64,000 nt of DNA from Sarcocystis neurona (GCA_000727475.1 KL647288.1:8087414-8151413), one strand, 5' to 3'; numbered from the stretch's first letter, positions 43,901 through 56,635 are shown. A program made the numbers and translations. Notes: a model not told the origin generated them from the sequence alone.

Positions 43901-44731
43901 ATGCGCTTGCTACCCAAGAAGGATAATATGGATCCAGGAGAGTTCCGCTGGCAGCCGCTACATCCTTCCCGTGCGTCGCCGAGTCGCCACGAGCCACCCG
44001 CAGCAGCAGTGGCGGCATCAGCAGCACCGCCAGCGGTAGGAGCACCCGCAGCCCCGTCAGCGGTGACAGCACCAGACAACGGCACAGACAAATTCGCGTG
44101 CGCACCTTCTTGGCCGTCGCAGCAGCAGCAGCTGCTGCTCGGCAACTTCAACGCGCAGCAGCGGACGACGGAGCTGCGGGAGTTGCAGCAGCAGCAGCAG
44201 GAAGGACAGGCGCAACGGCAGGAGGCGGTAGCGCGGCCGCAAGAGCAGCAGCAACAGGCTCCCACAGAACAGAAACGGGATCGATCTGGAGAGCAGCAGC
44301 AGGGACAGCAGCAGAAGCAAAAAGGGCAGGATCCGCAGCAACAGCAGGAGCAGTCCTGGGACGGCAGCAACAGCGTCCTGCCCTTGCCTCCGCACCTGTG
44401 GGGCTGGGAGGAGTCGGCAGCGGTGGGTCGGCTGCGCTTTGAAGCTGAAGCCGAATTTGTGCAAGCGCTAGGCAACCCTCGCTACCTGCAATATCTGCAC
44501 CAGCAGCGGTACTTCGAAGACCCCAGGTTCCTTGCTTACCTACAGTACTTAAACTACTGGAGAGAGCCTGCGTACGCGCGACACCTACTCTTCCCTGTAG
44601 GCCTTGCTGTGCTCGAACTGCTGCAGCAGCAGCCCCTGCGCGACGGCCTAGGAAGCGAAGAGGCAATTTCGTTGCTGGACAGGACTCTTCGTCTTCACTG
44701 GCTGTATTTTCACTGCGATAAAAATAAATAG
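43901..44731 (+). CDS. MED31: Mediator complex subunit 31 (MED31/SOH1)
   Basis: MED31 sits in the middle module of the Mediator coactivator and helps RNA polymerase II transcription in the nucleus. Residues 180-276 are a clear MED31 domain: RFEAEAEFVQALGNPRYLQ, then YLHQQRYFEDPRFLAYLQYL, NYWREPAYARHLLFP, and the end RLHWLYFHCD. These match the family signature ..EFVQ.L.NP.YL..L....YF.D..F..YL.YL.YW..P.Y...L.YP. Residues 1-179 are an added Ala- then Gln-rich extension, about as long as many whole MED31 proteins. The start is the ATG at 43,901; a second ATG at 43,928 (MDPGEFRW) is possible. The frame is open to 43,715 and a good acceptor ends at 43,811, so an upstream exon cannot be excluded. 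Confidence 0.92.
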   Translation: MRLLPKKDNMDPGEFRWQPLHPSRASPSRHEPPAAAVAASAAPPAVGAPAAPSAVTAPDNGTDKFACAPSWPSQQQQLLLGNFNAQQRTTELRELQQQQQEGQAQRQEAVARPQEQQQQAPTEQKRDRSGEQQQGQQQKQKGQDPQQQQEQSWDGSNSVLPLPPHLWGWEESAAVGRLRFEAEAEFVQALGNPRYLQYLHQQRYFEDPRFLAYLQYLNYWREPAYARHLLFPVGLAVLELLQQQPLRDGLGSEEAISLLDRTLRLHWLYFHCDKNK

Positions 44732-46796
44732 GTCTCCTTCTTCTCCTCCTTGGTTCTTATGCACCTCTCTATCGTGGATATGGACGTCTACCCCAGAAAG
44801 TGTCGAAGATACGCCTATGTTTTTGTATGCCCGCGCTGAGTTCTGTATTCCTATGTACGCTGCCTATTGCACGTACGTATGTATATAGATGTATATGTAT
44901 GTACGTATATGTGTGAAGCATATATGAAATTTCATATATTAAGACATACGTGTGTGCCCATATACATGGGGAAGCACTCTCTCTGTCTTGTTTGCTCTCT
45001 CTGTTTGTCTATGCATATATATACATGCAGACCTCTGTATACATGTATGTATGTGTGTGTCTATTTATTTATCTGCATGTATATATGTATATATGTGAAG
45101 CCTTTCTATGGTTCCATATATAAAGACATCTACTATATGTGCGTGAATGTGAGAATATATACATATATATGGGGGAGCACTGTCTCTATCCCTCGCCCCC
45201 CTCCCCCCCCCCGCCCCTATATATATATACATACACGTATATGCAGTTACCTGTATCCATATATGTGTGTGTATTTATTTTCATCTATGGTGCCAACTCG
45301 TCTAGAAGGACATTCCTATGAACAAGAAAAATCATGTCTAGCAGGTAGATATACATGTATCCATATATATATACGCATATATATATGTATGTGTATGTGC
45401 AGATAGTCCTGAGCGTGTGTTTCAAGGAAGAGGACACCATTTTATTCTTCTTGAACTGCAGCAGCTGGAGGCTTCGCCTCACGTACGTACACATATACCT
45501 AGCAAGCTATCACGAGACATTAGCAGCTGATTTATGTACTCGTGGACATATGTGTAGATACATGTGTAGGCACCTCACCTGCTTCTTGGCCAGAAACACA
45601 ACGCGTAGCTTCCCTTTGTCCTCCTTGCACAGACTGCCACTGTGAGCAGTCCCCTCCTTCTGACCGCCTTTCTCTTCGTCGTCTTCTCCACGTATATACG
45701 ACCGCAGGACGGGGTACACATATACACATATATACATATATATATATATATATGTACACACACAGGGAGAGAGCGAGTGATAGAGAGGTACAGAGAGACG
45801 AAGAGGGCGACGCGGGTGCGACGTATTTTGCTAGGAGAGAAATTTATTTTGTTGCCCGGTGGATCTGCTCATATGCCTGTCTGCGCGTGTGTATATTCCT
45901 CCCCGTATGGAGGCGTGCCCCGTCATTCGTAGAGCGCCTCCTGTCGTCTGCGCGTGGCCTGCGCGCTATCTTCTCCCTCCCCGTCTTTTATACGAGGGAG
46001 GACAAGAGGCCCACTGCCTTCTCTCTGTCTCTGGTGGAAAGTGCCTCTGCGTATAAAAGATGAGTTTGGAGAGCTTCTAGTACGTCTGGCCCGTCCTCCT
46101 GTACACGCCAGGCGCATTGCCTAGAACTTCGCGTCTCTCTACATATGTGAAGGCCGCATGCATCCGGCGGCCTTGCCACGAAGAAGCGAAAGGAGGCTCT
46201 TCTAGCGTTGCTGCTGCAGAGGAGAGCAGCGGGGGAGCTGTGCGTAGAAGAAAACGCAGGGCGACGACCCATGGCGTGGCCCCACCGGAGGCTCCCTTCC
46301 TTCCATTTGCGCCTCACATATAAATACGAAAACATAAACCGTCGATCAAACGTATGTACTTACATACGTACATGTACAGCGAAGTACACATGTCTACGTG
46401 CCAGCCGCGCTATATATATATATATATATATGTATATATGTGTATGTGTGTACATACATATGTGTATATAGGTCTGTCCAATCCTGCACATATATATATA
46501 TGAATATCAGCGACATATATTCATATATATGTGTGTATATATATGTTTGTATAACTACGTGTCGGCTCCTTGATATACAGATATATGTGTACATATGTAT
46601 ATATATGTTTGTGTATACGTGTGCGTGACACCTGGATATATATATGTATGGATATATAGCAAGAGTAAAGGAGCAGTCTGATGGTGAAGGTGGGCTGCGT
46701 CATTGGTGGTTTGTGAACGGTTGTGCTGTGGGGAAGCGGGAGCGCGAAGAGAAGGAGGTGCTGCTGTGTACGTACACCTGAGCGGTGCTGGTTGCC
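44732..46796. other. Intergenic spacer with AT microsatellite
   Basis: The spacer is AT/GT microsatellite at 44.86-45.4 kb and 46.3-46.7 kb. Between them is a mid-GC stretch (45.4-46.3 kb) with no motif or convincing exon. A C-rich run lies near 45,190-45,220. Confidence 0.6.
44911..45190. repeat. Diverged duplication at 180-bp spacing
   Basis: GTGAAGC, then TTCATATATTAAGACAT-like sequence and CATATACATGGGGAAGCACT, occurs near 44,911 and again, altered, near 45,091. Both copies end before CTCTCT-type sequence. Confidence 0.55.
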
Positions 46797-49700
46797 ATGA
46801 TGCCGTCCGCCTACCTCTTCCACACCTCGGTATTCTTCCTTTTTCGTTCACTGAAAAACAAGAGCAGCAGAAGAAGTTCTTTCTTGAACAGCAGGAGCCT
46901 CAGCAACTTCTGCAGCACCATTTCGAGCAGCAGCAGCCGCAGCAGCCGCAGCAGCAACAGCAGCCGCAGCAGCAACACCAGCCGCAGCAGCAATAGCAGC
47001 CGCCGCAGCAACAGCAGGGGTGGCGTCAAGCGTGGCGAGAGCTTCCCCGCCTGCTGCAGTAGCGGCAGCCGCAGCACGCGCAGCAGTATCGTCAGCAGCA
47101 GTCAGAAGGCTGTCTGCAGCAACGGCAGCAGTATCCTGCGCAGCACGCGCGCACACGGAAGTGGCTGCAGCAGCAGCAACAGCACCGCTCTCGCTCGAAG
47201 CAGATGTCGCTGCTGGCGGCCGGAGGCATACGGCAGCAGCCGCTGCTGCATCGCGTGGCTGACTACTGGTGGAGAAAGAGGCATCGGCAAGGCACCAGAA
47301 AGTCAAATCGGTAGCAGCAGATGCTGCTGGAGGAGCAGCACTTCTTCCAGAGGGGTCCAGAGCTCCGGCAGGTGGTTGTGTGGTAGCACCTTGTGGAACT
47401 CAGGCCAGAGAAGAAGCAGCAGCAATGGCAGCTCGAAGTGGAGCCCCCTTGGAAAGAGCGGAGGAAGCAGAAGCAGCAGCAGCAGGGCTAGCAGTACACT
47501 TGAAAGCAGATGTGGCAGCAGCAGCTGGCAGAGCAGCGCTGCGACGAGAAGAGACAGCGGTAGCACCACCAGCACCAGTAGCTGCAGCAACGTCAGCACC
47601 GGTGGCGAGCGGATCAGCAGCAAAAGCAGCAGCAGCAGCAGCAAACAAAGCCTTACCAGTAGGCCGGGAGCGTGCGACAGCACCAGCAGCAGCAGCAAGA
47701 GGGACACCGGCGCTTGCAGCAGGAACAACCGCGTGTCGAAGAGACGGGACATGAAAGTCTCGTTGCTTCCTTCTCGTCGTAGACAACTGCAGCAGCGTGG
47801 CAGTGGTGCGATAAAAACTGGTCCCGTTGCAGTGTTAGCAGTGGCGGCGTCACCTGCAGAGGGAAGGGCACCGCAGGCAGCACCCCCAAGAGAAATAGCA
47901 GCAACAAACCGTTCAACAGGAGGCGCACTTGATCCCCCAAGACGCCACGCGGCACACGTCTCAGCAGCGCCAGCTGGAACGGCAGCCGAGTCAGCAGCAA
48001 GGGCAGCCCCAGCAAGAGCACGTGCAGGGGCCGCACGAGAGGACGCAGCAGCATCAACAGGAGACCCAGCAGCGTCAGCAGCAGGAAGCGGTGCAGCAGG
48101 TGCAGGAGGAGGGTTTGCAGAAGAAGACGTAGTATGGCGTCGTTTCTCCACGTATTGGGACTGGCTGATTACGAGTCGTGCCGCGCGTGCATCTTCTACG
48201 GCGTCTGCTGCTGCTGCTGCACGCACGGCTGCTGCTCCGCGTCCTGCTGCTGCCGGTGACGGTGCACGTGGCGTTGCTGCAGGCGAACTTCGCAGCAGAA
48301 GCGTTCGCCGCTCGTTAGAGCTGCAGCAGCAGGAAAGAAGAGTTGAGAAGCACCTGATATATCAGCTGAGTCGGACGGAGCTCCTGCAGCTCTTGGTGTT
48401 CCTGGAGAAGCAGCGGCCACTGCTGCAGCGCTGCTGCGCTTCCTTTCGAGTCCGCGTGCTGCTGTGTCACTCGCTCACACTGCTCTGCGTTCGCTCCCTC
48501 GGCTGGTGGCGTCAGCAGCTGCCGCCCCAGGCCCTACAGCAGGCCATCGGCTTTCTGATATCTCTCAGCAGCAAGCCAAGAAGCAGCGACAGCAACCGCC
48601 TCCTGAACACGCGCAACAGAAGCAGCAGCTGCAGCCACGTCAGCAGCAGCAGTGCGGGCAACTGGAGCAGCACCAGTACGAGCAACAGGAGTAGCAGCAG
48701 TACCAGCAATAGTGTTAACAGTAGCTACAGCAGCAATAGCAGCAGTTTCAGCTACGGCAGCAGCTTTAGCCCCAGCGGGGAAAGGTGGAAGAGTAACGGG
48801 GAGGGGGAGGAGGACGCCTGCGGTGACCCCGACGGTAAGGAGGCATGGCCGCTACTGCAGCTGCTCACCAGACAACTGCTGCTGCTGTCACCAAAGCCAC
48901 TTTTGGGGAAGGAGTTGCTGCTGCTCGCGGAGCTTGCTCAGCATCCAGCAATAGCTGCAATGCATCAACAGCCTCTCTGGGAGCAGCTCCTGCTGCTTGC
49001 TCTTGCTGATGCGCCTGATGTCCCCGAGACGCTGGTGCTCAGCTATTTGTACTCTGCGATCTCTGCCGCTCCCGCGACAGCCGCCGCTGCTCTGCAGACG
49101 CATGCCTTCCGGCTGTTGCAGTCCCAAGAGGTTTCTGCGTCTGCTGTTCGCGCCTCACCCGCGGCTTCTGCTGTCCACGACAGGGCTGTTTTCAGCCCCG
49201 TCTCTCCAGCGGCAGCACTGGTGCGAGCGGAAGCAGCCATCGCAGCAGCAGCAGTCTCCCCAGCAGCAGCGGATGCAATGCTAGGGGCGGCGGTGCAGCG
49301 TCAGCTGGCGCCTGACTGGCTGTACAGTGCCAGTCCTCACGCCATTGCTCTGCTGCTGCTGCTGCTGTGTCGCATGCAGTCGCTTGAAAGGGCGACTTTC
49401 GCGGCTGCTGCAGAGGCGTTGTTGCGCAGCTACGAATTTATTTCTGATGCCCTGCTGCTGCCGTTGCTGCACGTGTTGCTGGTCTGTCGCCGTTTCTTCG
49501 ACTTGCGGAGTGCCACTCCCCTCCGACGTGTCCATCAGGATGAAGGAGTTGCAGCGGCAGCAACTTTTCCGTGGCCGAGTTCGGTTTCTTCTGCTGCTAC
49601 TGACGACAGCAACACTTACGACAGCCACCCTGCGCAAGACAACAGCGACAGATACAGCAGTAGCAGTCCTCTCTTTGGCTTCAGCAGCAACTGCAACAGT

Positions 49701-51970
49701 GTCCACTACTCAAGTGGCAACAGCTACGATAGGAGCCCCCACAGCAGCAGCAGCAGCTACAATAGCAGCAGCCAGAACAACAGCAACTACAACAGCAGCG
49801 GTGACGAGAGCAGCAGTCAGTACGACAGCGGCCGCTCCAGCAGCAGCAGCTACGACGGAAGCCTGCACAGCAACAACAGCTGCGACAGCAGCAGCTGGGA
49901 GAGAGGCGGCGCCGAGCACCACCCGTTGTACGAGCAGCGGGCAAAGCGTTTGCTTGCTGCGCTGCGGTTCCGCGTGCAGCAGCGCCTTGGGCAGGTGGCC
50001 GCAGAGGTTTCTGTTGCTGAGGTGGAGGCGATTTTATCCGTATATAAGCCGAACAAGTTGCTGAAGGAGGGTTTTTTGAAGCTCTGTATGCAGCAGCGGC
50101 TGCTGCACCGGGTGCAGCCCGGTGCCTTCATAGCCGCTCTGCGCATGTGTGCAAGGCTAGGAGTCAGCCATGGGTCGGCTTCACGCTTTGCCCTCGCTGC
50201 CGCTCTCCCCCACCAGCTGCCTCGCATGGAGGCGCAGCACCTGCTGCTGCTCGTTGGCGCCGCTACTGGGGACCCGTCCTGCGCTGCTGCCGCTGCTCGT
50301 GCTGCTGCCACTCCTGCTGCTGCTGCAGCTCTCACGTGGGAGGGCAGCAGCAGGGTGCAGTGTCTCGACACACTCAGAGCCGCGGTATGCGCAGAAAAAA
50401 CAGCGCGTGCAGCACTTGTGGTAGCTCTCACCCGGGCAAGCATACATATATCTCTTGCGCTGCTTGACTGGCAACGGCAGCAGCAACAGAAGCAGCTACT
50501 GCTACAGCAACACTTCCTTCGTCGGGTGCAGGAGCTGCAGCACTCCTCTGACACCCTGTCACGCAGGGGCGTCCCCCGTGGACTCTGGCAGCTGTCTACG
50601 TCCTGCAGCAGCAAGAGCAACAGCAGCACGACCAGCACGAGCAATAGCAAGGGGACACACGGACGGGGAAGGAACCTCTCTCGGCATGGCAGCAGCACCA
50701 TCCCAGCAGAGCAGGAAGAGAAGGGCGACGGCGTTGGGCGTTGTACGTTTTCTGCTGATGAGCTCGGTGGGGCTGCTGCAGCTGCTGTCTCCAGTAGTGT
50801 GGAAGGAGGTTTCTCCCATATGCAGAAAGCTGCTGTCGTCCCCGCTGCGACGTGGCTGCTGCCACTTGTAAGTCTGATTAACTGCTGGGAGCGGCTGTCT
50901 CTGCACCGCCGAGTTGCACGGCCGCTGCCGCTAATGCTGCTGCTAGGTGTCCTGTGCATGAGCCCATCTGGGTGCTATGATCACTTCCCCAATCGCAGCA
51001 GCAACAGCGAAAATCCGAGGAACAGCAGCAGCAATGGCCGCAGCAGCGGTGACGTGCACAGCAGTTCAACCAACCTGCGGTGCCAGTCGGGTCGAAGGAA
51101 GGGGGACGGTGGGGAGAGGGAGGGCAGACGCAGCGGAGGAAGCACGAGTCAGAGCACCAGCAGCAGCAGCAGCAGATGTAGCATCAGCAGGGGAGTGGAG
51201 GAAGCCAGCAGCAACGCAGAAGAGTTGCACAGCGCTGCCAAAACGACAGCAGCAGTAGGAATTCTGGGCGGAGGAGCCATCGCCAGTGATCCGCTGCTGC
51301 GCCTTTCTATGCCGCAGCTGCTGGTGCTGCTGAATGCGTGCCGCAGAAGTGGTTTGCTGCTGCCCGAACGACTTGCTGCTGCTGTGCTGCAGCGTTTCCG
51401 CAGCAGTGGGGGATTACTGTCGCCAGGAGGGGCAGCAGATATTGTCTACACTCTGGGACTTCAGCAGCTGCTGTTGACAAGTCCCTTGCAGCAACAAGTG
51501 CTGGCTGCAGCACATGGAGAGATACGCTGTTCGGGAGCTATTGTAGGAACGGCTGTCTCATCTGCTGCTGCTGTTATTGCCGGTACCACGCGATATCCTG
51601 CGTCGACCGCAGCTGCTCAAGGCCCTGCTGGAAGTCTGTGTCTCAAGCTGCCTGCCGCTCAGACCTTACCCTCTGCAGAACGCGGTGCTGCTGTTCCCCG
51701 GCTTCTTCCTCCTGAGGAGCGTCCTCCGGCTTCTGCTGCGACTGCTGTTCTCATGCCGTACGCTGCGGCTGCCGCAAGGGCTGCTGCGACCAGTGCTGCT
51801 GTGTCGCGTAGCGTCTATCAGCAGCTGTGCGACAGCGTATGCGAAGCACTGTGGGATGAGCGTCTGCAGCAGCCGACAGCAGAACAGCTCGTTCGTCTCC
51901 TGTGGGGCCTGGCTGCAGGCCAGCAGTGGAACTGGATTGATAAGCTAGCTGTGCCTATCGTAGAATTTAG
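46797..51970 (+). CDS. Large helical-repeat protein, exon 1
   Basis: The exon opens with MMPSAYLFHTSVFFLFRS, hydrophobic then basic, as in a mitochondrial presequence. Residues 40-440 are Ser/Ala runs, where two other frames are also partly open, so this part of the model is weak. From WRRFSTYWDWLITSR (about residue 445) a helical, Leu- and Ala-rich protein begins. It has segments such as RTELLQLLVFLEKQRPLLQ and WEQLLLLALADAPDVPETL, separated by Ser-rich linkers, and ends LVRLLWGLAAGQQWNWID. This layout recalls apicomplexan RAP/heptatricopeptide-type proteins of organelle RNA metabolism, but that is inference. The donor is GTGAGC, phase 2. Confidence 0.7.
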
Positions 51971-52369
51971 GTGAGCCGCTGCCACACTCCTGTTGCTGCG
52001 CTTCTGCGACCGCTTTTCTGCTGCCGGTATCCCGCTGCTGCTCTTGCTGGCTGCAACTCCTTAGATTGCTGCAGATGGGCTGCTGATGCTGCGACCTCCG
52101 TGCTGACGTCATGCCGTTGACGTGCTGCTGTTTTCTGCTGCCGCTGCTGCGCTTGCCCTCTCTGCTGTTGCTGCTCTTGTGGTTGTCTTTCTGTTTTTGC
52201 TACGCAGGCAGGTCTGCTTTGGCTGCTGCGCTTGCCGTGCTGCTGCTGCTGCTACCGCGTCTGCATCTCGCCTACTATTGCTGCACGTCTCTTTGGTCTG
52301 CCGGTGCTGCTGCTTAAGCACGTACGTCAGATGCGCTTCTGCAGACATTTCCTACTACTCCTGCTGCAG
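51971..52369 (+). other. Helical-repeat gene intron 1
   Basis: GTGAGC to GCTGCAG, phase 2, 399 bases, CTG-sense triplets throughout. Confidence 0.75.
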
Positions 52370-53496
52370 CGTGAAGCAATACCAGGAATTGCGAGAAGGG
52401 CCGGTGGCAGTGAAGCTGCTCCTGCTGGAGGCGCTCCTGCAGATTCGCCGGGCGCGTCCGTATCTGGCGCTGCAGCTGTTCATCCGCACAGCAACTCGCC
52501 CGGAGCAGGCTCAGGGCCCGGACGATACTACGCTGGTGCAGCAGGGAAACATGCATGACGCCGCTGTTTCTGCTTGTGAAGCCGTCCTGCATTCCCCGGT
52601 GCGTAGCTTCAGCAGCAACAGCTACAGCGCCAGCAGCAACAGCATCAGCAGCGACAGCGTCAGCAGCAACAGCGCCAACAGCAACAGGGCCGGCAGCAAC
52701 AGCGCCAGCAGCAGCAGCGCCAGCGGCAACACCGCCAGCAGCAACAGCGCCGACAGCAACAGCGCCGATAGCAACAGCGGCGACAGCAGCAGCAAGCGTC
52801 CAGCTAGCAGCCGCAGCAGTCAGAGGACGGTTCAAAAGTTGACAGAAGAGAGCCGCAGAGGCGTTGTTGTTCGGGGAGCCTTCGCCGGTGTCGCTGCTGC
52901 TTCTGCGTCCAGCCGTAGTGAAGGAAGGAAGCTGACAGCCAGAGCGGTCAACAGCTCGACAGCAGCTAGGGCGGAAGAAGAGGAAAAGGTAGAGGCACGA
53001 GAGACTTGCGGTCACGCCGTTGACGAAACGGGGTCAAACTCTGCGTCCTCTGCTGCTGCGTCTGCTAGTGCAGACACCGAGGCAGCCGAAAGAGCCGCTG
53101 GAGTAGCAGCAACAGCAATGGAGAAGCTTGCTGCGGACGAGAGTCCGGAAATTTTTTCAGCAGCGCGTAACGCCGTCGTCAGCGGGGAGAGCCATGCTGC
53201 AGCAGGGGGGACGGGAGTAGCGCCACCAGGAGCAGCGAGACCAGCCGCCGCAGCAATACCGGCGTGGAGAGCAGCAGCAGCGAGAACGGATGCAGCAGCA
53301 CTTCTAAGCAGGAGGGGGGACGGGACGTACAGGGGAGTAGATGCACTTCCCAGCAGGGCCGGCAGCAACCAAGCAAAGTTAAGAAGCGTTGAGGACGCCT
53401 GCGATATGTACAGCCTGCGTACTGCAGCACTACATACGACAGGAGGACTAGTGAACACAGTGCTCAAGGATACGGTCCTTGGAGATCTACAGATGT
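52370..53496 (+). CDS. Large helical-repeat protein, exon 2
   Basis: The exon starts after CTGCTGCAG. The junction reads PIVEFS-VKQYQELREGPVAV, then helical KLLLLEALLQIRRARPYLAL with LQLFIRTATRPEQ. After about 75 residues it turns into a Ser-Asn repeat and Ala/Arg-rich low complexity, and returns to normal composition at YSLRTAALHTTGG and VLKDTVLGDLQM. It ends at GTAAGC in phase 1. CAG-sense sequence continues 470 bases beyond this donor in an open frame to 53,972, which would be the end if the donor is not used. Confidence 0.65.
52612..52798 (+). repeat. Ser-Asn/Ala coding minisatellite
   Basis: AGCAGCAACAGCGCC-type 15-bp units, with variants, repeat about twelve times and encode SSNSA/DSNSA pentapeptides. 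This is the triplet read in the AGC (Ser) phase. Confidence 0.8.
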
Positions 53497-54480
53497 GTAA
53501 GCGTCACGCCAGCAGCAGCCGCAGTGGTCGACGAGCGGCAGCATCAGGAAGAAGCCGCATAAAACAACACCAACTTACAGCAGCAGCAGCATCCTCTGTC
53601 GACACAGCAGCAACACGGCTCGAGCACTGCAACGCACTAGTGGCGCCACCAGCAGTACAGCAGCAGGAGCACACGAGAGCAGCAGCAGCAGCACACCAGA
53701 AGCGGCAGCTGCAGCAGCCTACCAGCAGCAGCAACAGCAAACCAGCAGCAGCAGGAGCATACCAGGAGATGCAGTGTCCACGCACCTGCAGAGCTGCAGC
53801 CGCTGCAGCTCAGGAAAAACTGCGCGACGTTAGCAGCAGGGCAGAGAGGAGTTTGCGCCAGTCGTCACGCAGGGCAGCAGGAAAACCGACGCAGTGCCTG
53901 CAGCGTCAAAAGAGCAGCGCTAACGGCAGCAGCAGCGAGAGCAGAGAAAGCGCTGCAGCAAGAATTAGTTAGAGAGAGTGTCTGCAAAAGGGCATGGGAT
54001 CCATGGCAGGTGAAAATGGCGGCAGGGATGCAATAGCCGGCGTACATCTGACATTTCCTTTATTATGAGCAAGGGGACGCGTGTCACGCCAGCAGCACCT
54101 ATCAGCAGCAGCAAAGAAAGCAGCAACAGTGACAGTGTTGGTCGTTGGCAGCGCCCCGCCCCGTAGGCAAATCACCGCTGCACCAGAAATGTGACGAGAG
54201 GCTCTAAAAGAGAAACGAAGTCGCGCGCGGAGTGCTGCTGCGCCGCACAGCACTTACAAAGAAGAAGAGTGACCAGGTAGAGACACGTCTGGGGTGCAAT
54301 TAAACATACGCGTATACATTTCTACGCATATATATATATATATATGCCTCCGTATAGTAGGACCCGATAGGACGTGTGCTTGGCTACATGTACACAGATG
54401 TTAATACATGTCCTGTGTACACACGCAGCAGCCACCCATACCTAATATACGCACACACACGGCGGTCTTTACGATATACA

Positions 54481-54516
<36 letters not shown>

Positions 54517-56414
54517 CGTATATATATATGTATATGTATTGTCTACTGATCTATACAAAGTGGTATACATGGCTATCCTGCGCACTAACGGCTTTCAATT
54601 GCATAGAGCGCACGTGAGTAGATTAGCTTTGCTGAGGTCCGTCCGTACGCAGGCGCAATCACGTGGGTGTCTCTTCTTGGGACTCTGTGAGTGACTCTCT
54701 CTCTCTATATATATATATATACGTATATGTATAAATAACTTCTCACGCATGCAATCATATATGCAGACAAATATGTGAGTCAACTCATATATATATATAT
54801 ATATCCTTACGTGCAACCATATATGTGCACACATGTGTAATCACACATACATATATATATATATATATATGTATCTTTACGACTGCAGCCAAGTATACCG
54901 ACATACGTGAGTAACTCCACACGTACATATACATATGTGTATATGCGCGTGAATGTATTTACCAATGTGTACTGCTTTATATCTACGTAGCCCGTCGCAG
55001 AGACTGTCTGTGTCTGTAGGCGCCGACATACACTTGTGTATTATCTCCTATCTGTCTGCAAACCCTGATATATATATATATACATACTGACGCCTGCGTC
55101 CCTGTGTGTAGACGTTTGTTCTTGTAAGCGTAACGGTCAGACGAAATGCGTCATGCCTTGTGTTAAAGGTTTAATCCCGGGGTGCATCAGCTTGCCGAGA
55201 AGTCCACACGATTGTTGGTATACCTTGCGAAGGTGGGCCCCTGTTTGTATAACTGCCTCTTCTGCTAGTCCTTAATGCAGAAGTGAAACTGCCGCAGACC
55301 TACCACCTACGTACGTGTGCATACATATGTGTTTAATGTATGTATGTATGTATGTATGTATATGTGTGTGTGCATATGTATGGACCTATGCGTGAATGTA
55401 TGTATGTATGTATACGTAGCTGCATGGGTAGGACAGGCTGGATACGTATATCTGCACGTTTAAGCTATCCTGAGGGTAAAAGGCGCACACGGGTATAATA
55501 TGGCTGTGCGCGCACGCAGCCCCGCATGCAGAGAGCATGGAGATCCAGACGCTTCGTTGACTGCGTATATTGCTGTTGTAGTGACTGAATTCTCGTGTGT
55601 GGTGGACGTAGACATGCCGCGTGCAGACGAGGTGATTTCCACCGAGCGGGACACTTCCACTATATATACATATATCCCCGTGCGTATGTACATGTGTGTG
55701 TATGTGTTTCTATGTGTTTGCCTCGGTGTGTGTTTGTGTGTGTTTGCCTGTTTCGTGCGGGGCTGGTGGCGTCACTGCAGGCTGGCGCAGTACGCGACGC
55801 GTGCATCAGGCAAGTGCCGCAGGCGTTGCTGCTGCTGCTTCTTTTTGTTGCGGGTTTCTGCGGCTTTCTCCCGCTGCAGCGGGTCCTCCGGTTCCTGCTG
55901 CTGCTGTCACAACATTGCTGCTGCTGCTCTCTGTCGAATTGTCTTCGATTTGCTGCCACTGGTGGTTGCTGCCGCTGCTGCTGCCGGGTGTTTGTCTTTC
56001 TGCTACCCGCGGCTGCCGGGTGCCAACGCAGGTCACTACCCATGCGCACTCCGATGCTGCTGCCTTCGTTGTGGTGCTGCGCAGCCCGCTGCCGCTGGCA
56101 TCCTTCACCTCGTGGGCTGCAGGGCCTGCTGCTGTAGGGAGCAGAGTACTGCGAGCACCCCTGGGGGTCGGGCCTGCTGCACGTCGTGCGATTGTGCTTC
56201 AGGCTGTCTCCTGCCTCCGCTGCTGTCTTGCTTGCACTGCCACTCCTGTTGCCGCTTCTGGGCCTGAAGTAGTTCGGTTTCTGCTGGTCTGTGCACCGCC
56301 CTGCGGCTGCTGTCGCTTCTGTCTGCTGCCACTGCTGCTGTGAGCGTGCTGGAGCGCGTCGTCATCTGTCGTGTGCCAGGTTCTACCTGCTGCTTTTCGT
56401 CTCAACACCGGAAG
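53497..56414 (+). other. Helical-repeat gene intron 2 (2.9 kb)
   Basis: GTAAGC to CCGGAAG, phase 1. The first 470 bases are CAG-sense and open. AT microsatellite and a tandem repeat follow (54.3-55.4 kb). The last 600 bases are CTG-rich, ending in a pyrimidine tract. This is the same arrangement as kinase intron 4. Confidence 0.5.
54751..54960. repeat. Diverged tandem repeat, three units of about 65 bp
   Basis: GCAATCATATATGCAGACAA and its variants begin at 54,751, 54,812 and 54,885. Each is followed by TGTGAGTCAACTC-like sequence and a TA run. Confidence 0.6.
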
Positions 56415-56458
56415 CATGTCCTAAACTTGCTGAGTCTTACCTGCAATTTTACGCGTAT
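56415..56458 (+). CDS. Large helical-repeat protein, micro-exon 3
   Basis: This 44-nt exon lies after TTTTCGTCTCAACACCGGAAG and before GTACAC. It enters in phase 1, matching the GTAAGC donor of exon 2, and leaves in phase 0. It reads (S)CPKLAESYLQFYAY, a helix-like segment. Support is phase fit and composition only. Confidence 0.45.
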
Positions 56459-56635
56459 GTACACACACTGTGTGTGCCACGATACTTGCGCATACGTGTG
56501 TATGCATATGAATAGATATATATACGGATATACACACATATGTACCTCAACGTATACATACATAGATATATATATATACACTCGTATACCTCTATGTACA
56601 GGGGCCTGCACAGGCAAACGTCTACACATGTGTAT

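Noticed and set aside
47000..47460. TAG codons in the Gln frame as recoded Gln (alternative genetic code)
   Set aside because: The same bases are GTA (Val) or AGT/AGC codons in the other frames. Apicomplexan nuclear genes use TAG as stop, and MED31 and the other genes here end normally.
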